The notes below the pieces were generated by a model. It was not told where the DNA came from, did not search any database, and saw nothing but the letters and a program-made list of their open reading frames with translations. Both the position numbers and the translations under genes were made by a program. Shown piece after piece: positions 48,882 to 50,031 of a stretch of 50,031 bases of DNA (positions are counted from its first letter, which is position 1; every line of letters begins with the position of its first letter). The stretch comes from Candidatus Rokuibacteriota bacterium. GTDB taxonomy: Bacteria > Methylomirabilota > Methylomirabilia > Rokubacteriales > CSP1-6. Location of the stretch: the NCBI GenBank assembly GCA_003221515.1, contig QHSI01000135.1, positions 1 through 50,031 of the forward strand. Direction: 5' to 3'.

Positions 48882-49627
48882 ATGCCCGACGCCGTTCTGC
48901 TGCGCACCGAGGGGCTCACCCGCGCGTACGGCAGCCTGATCGCGGTGGCCGGCGTCGACGTCAGCGTCAAGCGCGGTGAGCTGCGCTCGATCATCGGTCC
49001 CAATGGCGCCGGCAAGACCACGTTCTTCCGCCTGATCTCCGGCGAGACGGCGCCGAGCTCCGGCCGCATCTGGTTCGACGGCAAGGAAATCACGGGGCTG
49101 CCCCAGCACGAGACCGCGCGCCTCGGCATCGCGAAGTCCTACCAGATCACCAACGTCTTCCCGCACCTCTCCGTGCTCGAGAACGTGCGGGTCGCTGTGC
49201 AGGGCCACGCGCGGTCCTTCAACTTCTGGTCGCGCTCCGATCGCCTCACCGACGTGCGCGAGCGGGCCGTGAAGATCCTCGAATCGATCGGGCTGGCCGC
49301 CAAGCTCGACAGGGTCGCGGCGCATCTCTCGCACGGTGAGAAGCGCCACCTCGAACTCGGCATCGCGCTCGCGTCCGATCCGGCGCTGCTCCTGCTCGAC
49401 GAGCCCACCGCCGGCATGAGCCCCGAGGAGACCGACGCGACCATGCTGCTGATCCGGGAGCTCGCCACCGGGCGCACGGTCGTGCTCGTGGAGCACAAGA
49501 TGAAGGTCGTCATGCGGATCTCCGACCGCATCACCGTGCTCCACCAGGGCCAGGTGCTGGCGGAGGGCACGCCGGAAGAGATCCGCACCAACGAGCGCGT
49601 CCAGCAGACCTATCTGGGGGCGAGCCG

Positions 49628-49631
<4 letters not shown>
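48882..49631 (+). CDS. livG: Second liv-type ABC transporter ATPase LivG
   Basis: A 249-residue ATPase. Walker A is GPNGAGKTT, the signature is the normal LSHGEKR, Walker B is LLLLDEPTAGMSP, and VEHKMKVV contains the switch His. ATG 48882 is used; ATG 48867, in frame, is an alternative. It is more typical of LivG than the copy at 45165 and is not a recent duplicate of it. It is divergent from the MBL gene by 86 bases. Its permease and binding-protein genes are expected beyond the right edge. Confidence 0.92.

Positions 49632-50031
<400 letters not shown>

Overview
The window is a gene-dense, very GC-rich (about 70 % by eye) bacterial chromosome segment without rRNA, tRNA, CRISPR, integrase or transposase. 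Start codons are often GTG (also TTG, perhaps CTG), and genes overlap heavily through ATGA/GTGA junctions. The mix of liv-type ABC transporters, PQQ dehydrogenases, acyl-CoA enzymes and cobalamin-independent MetE-core proteins resembles uncultivated soil or subsurface lineages such as Candidatus Rokubacteria/Methylomirabilota. That placement is inferred from gene content, not from a phylogeny.

Layout. 1-1111: 5' part of an asparagine synthetase. 1298-9987: scattered peptidoglycan (MurNAc/GlcNAc) recycling set of murQ, a NamZ-type exo-muramidase, nagZ and a BadF-type sugar kinase. Interleaved are a four-gene operon of small exported proteins, a DUF429-like gene, a 44-bp perfect inverted repeat and an orphan mlaC. 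9984-13884: small cysteine protein, then a minus-strand operon of Ldh-type dehydrogenase, 74-aa protein, APC permease and corA. 13988-18563: CoA-transferase, and heme genes in the order hemE-hemH-hemY. 18329-23739: two membrane proteins, two PQQ quinoproteins (one with the Asp-Tyr-Asp signature of lanthanide enzymes) and a cytochrome c. 23865-27555: LLM flavin oxidoreductase, CCG-domain protein, acyl-CoA synthetase. 27624-29431: YcaQ-type DNA glycosylase and a membrane protein. 29564-37412: (methyl)citrate synthase, aconitase-family enzyme and PrpF-like isomerase, followed by an overlapping run of a hypothetical gene, acyltransferase, creatininase-like gene and enoyl-CoA hydratase. 37417-39660: a 747-residue metallo-beta-lactamase/receiver/cNMP-binding/GGDEF fusion. 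39712-50031: acyl-CoA dehydrogenase, MetE-core protein, liv cassette (SBP-H-M-G-F), a 52-codon remnant of an SBP leader, a second MetE-core protein, an MBL hydrolase and the start of a second liv ATPase pair.

The main points for follow-up are: (1) the four-domain signalling fusion, which joins a possible phosphodiesterase, a cyclic-nucleotide sensor and a c-di-GMP synthase in one chain; (2) seven genes with a TANNNT hexamer 6-8 nt before the start codon and no obvious Shine-Dalgarno, suggesting leaderless mRNAs, most of them from three divergent gene pairs or single starts in recycling, heme, repair and lipid genes; (3) three convergent gene pairs whose two stop codons share one CTAG palindrome; (4) the large perfect hairpin between the DUF429-like gene and mlaC; and (5) duplicated SBP leader DNA next to two MetE paralogues around a liv cassette, which suggests rearrangement of a transport/methyl-transfer module. 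All functions here are predicted from sequence reading alone; no database search was run.
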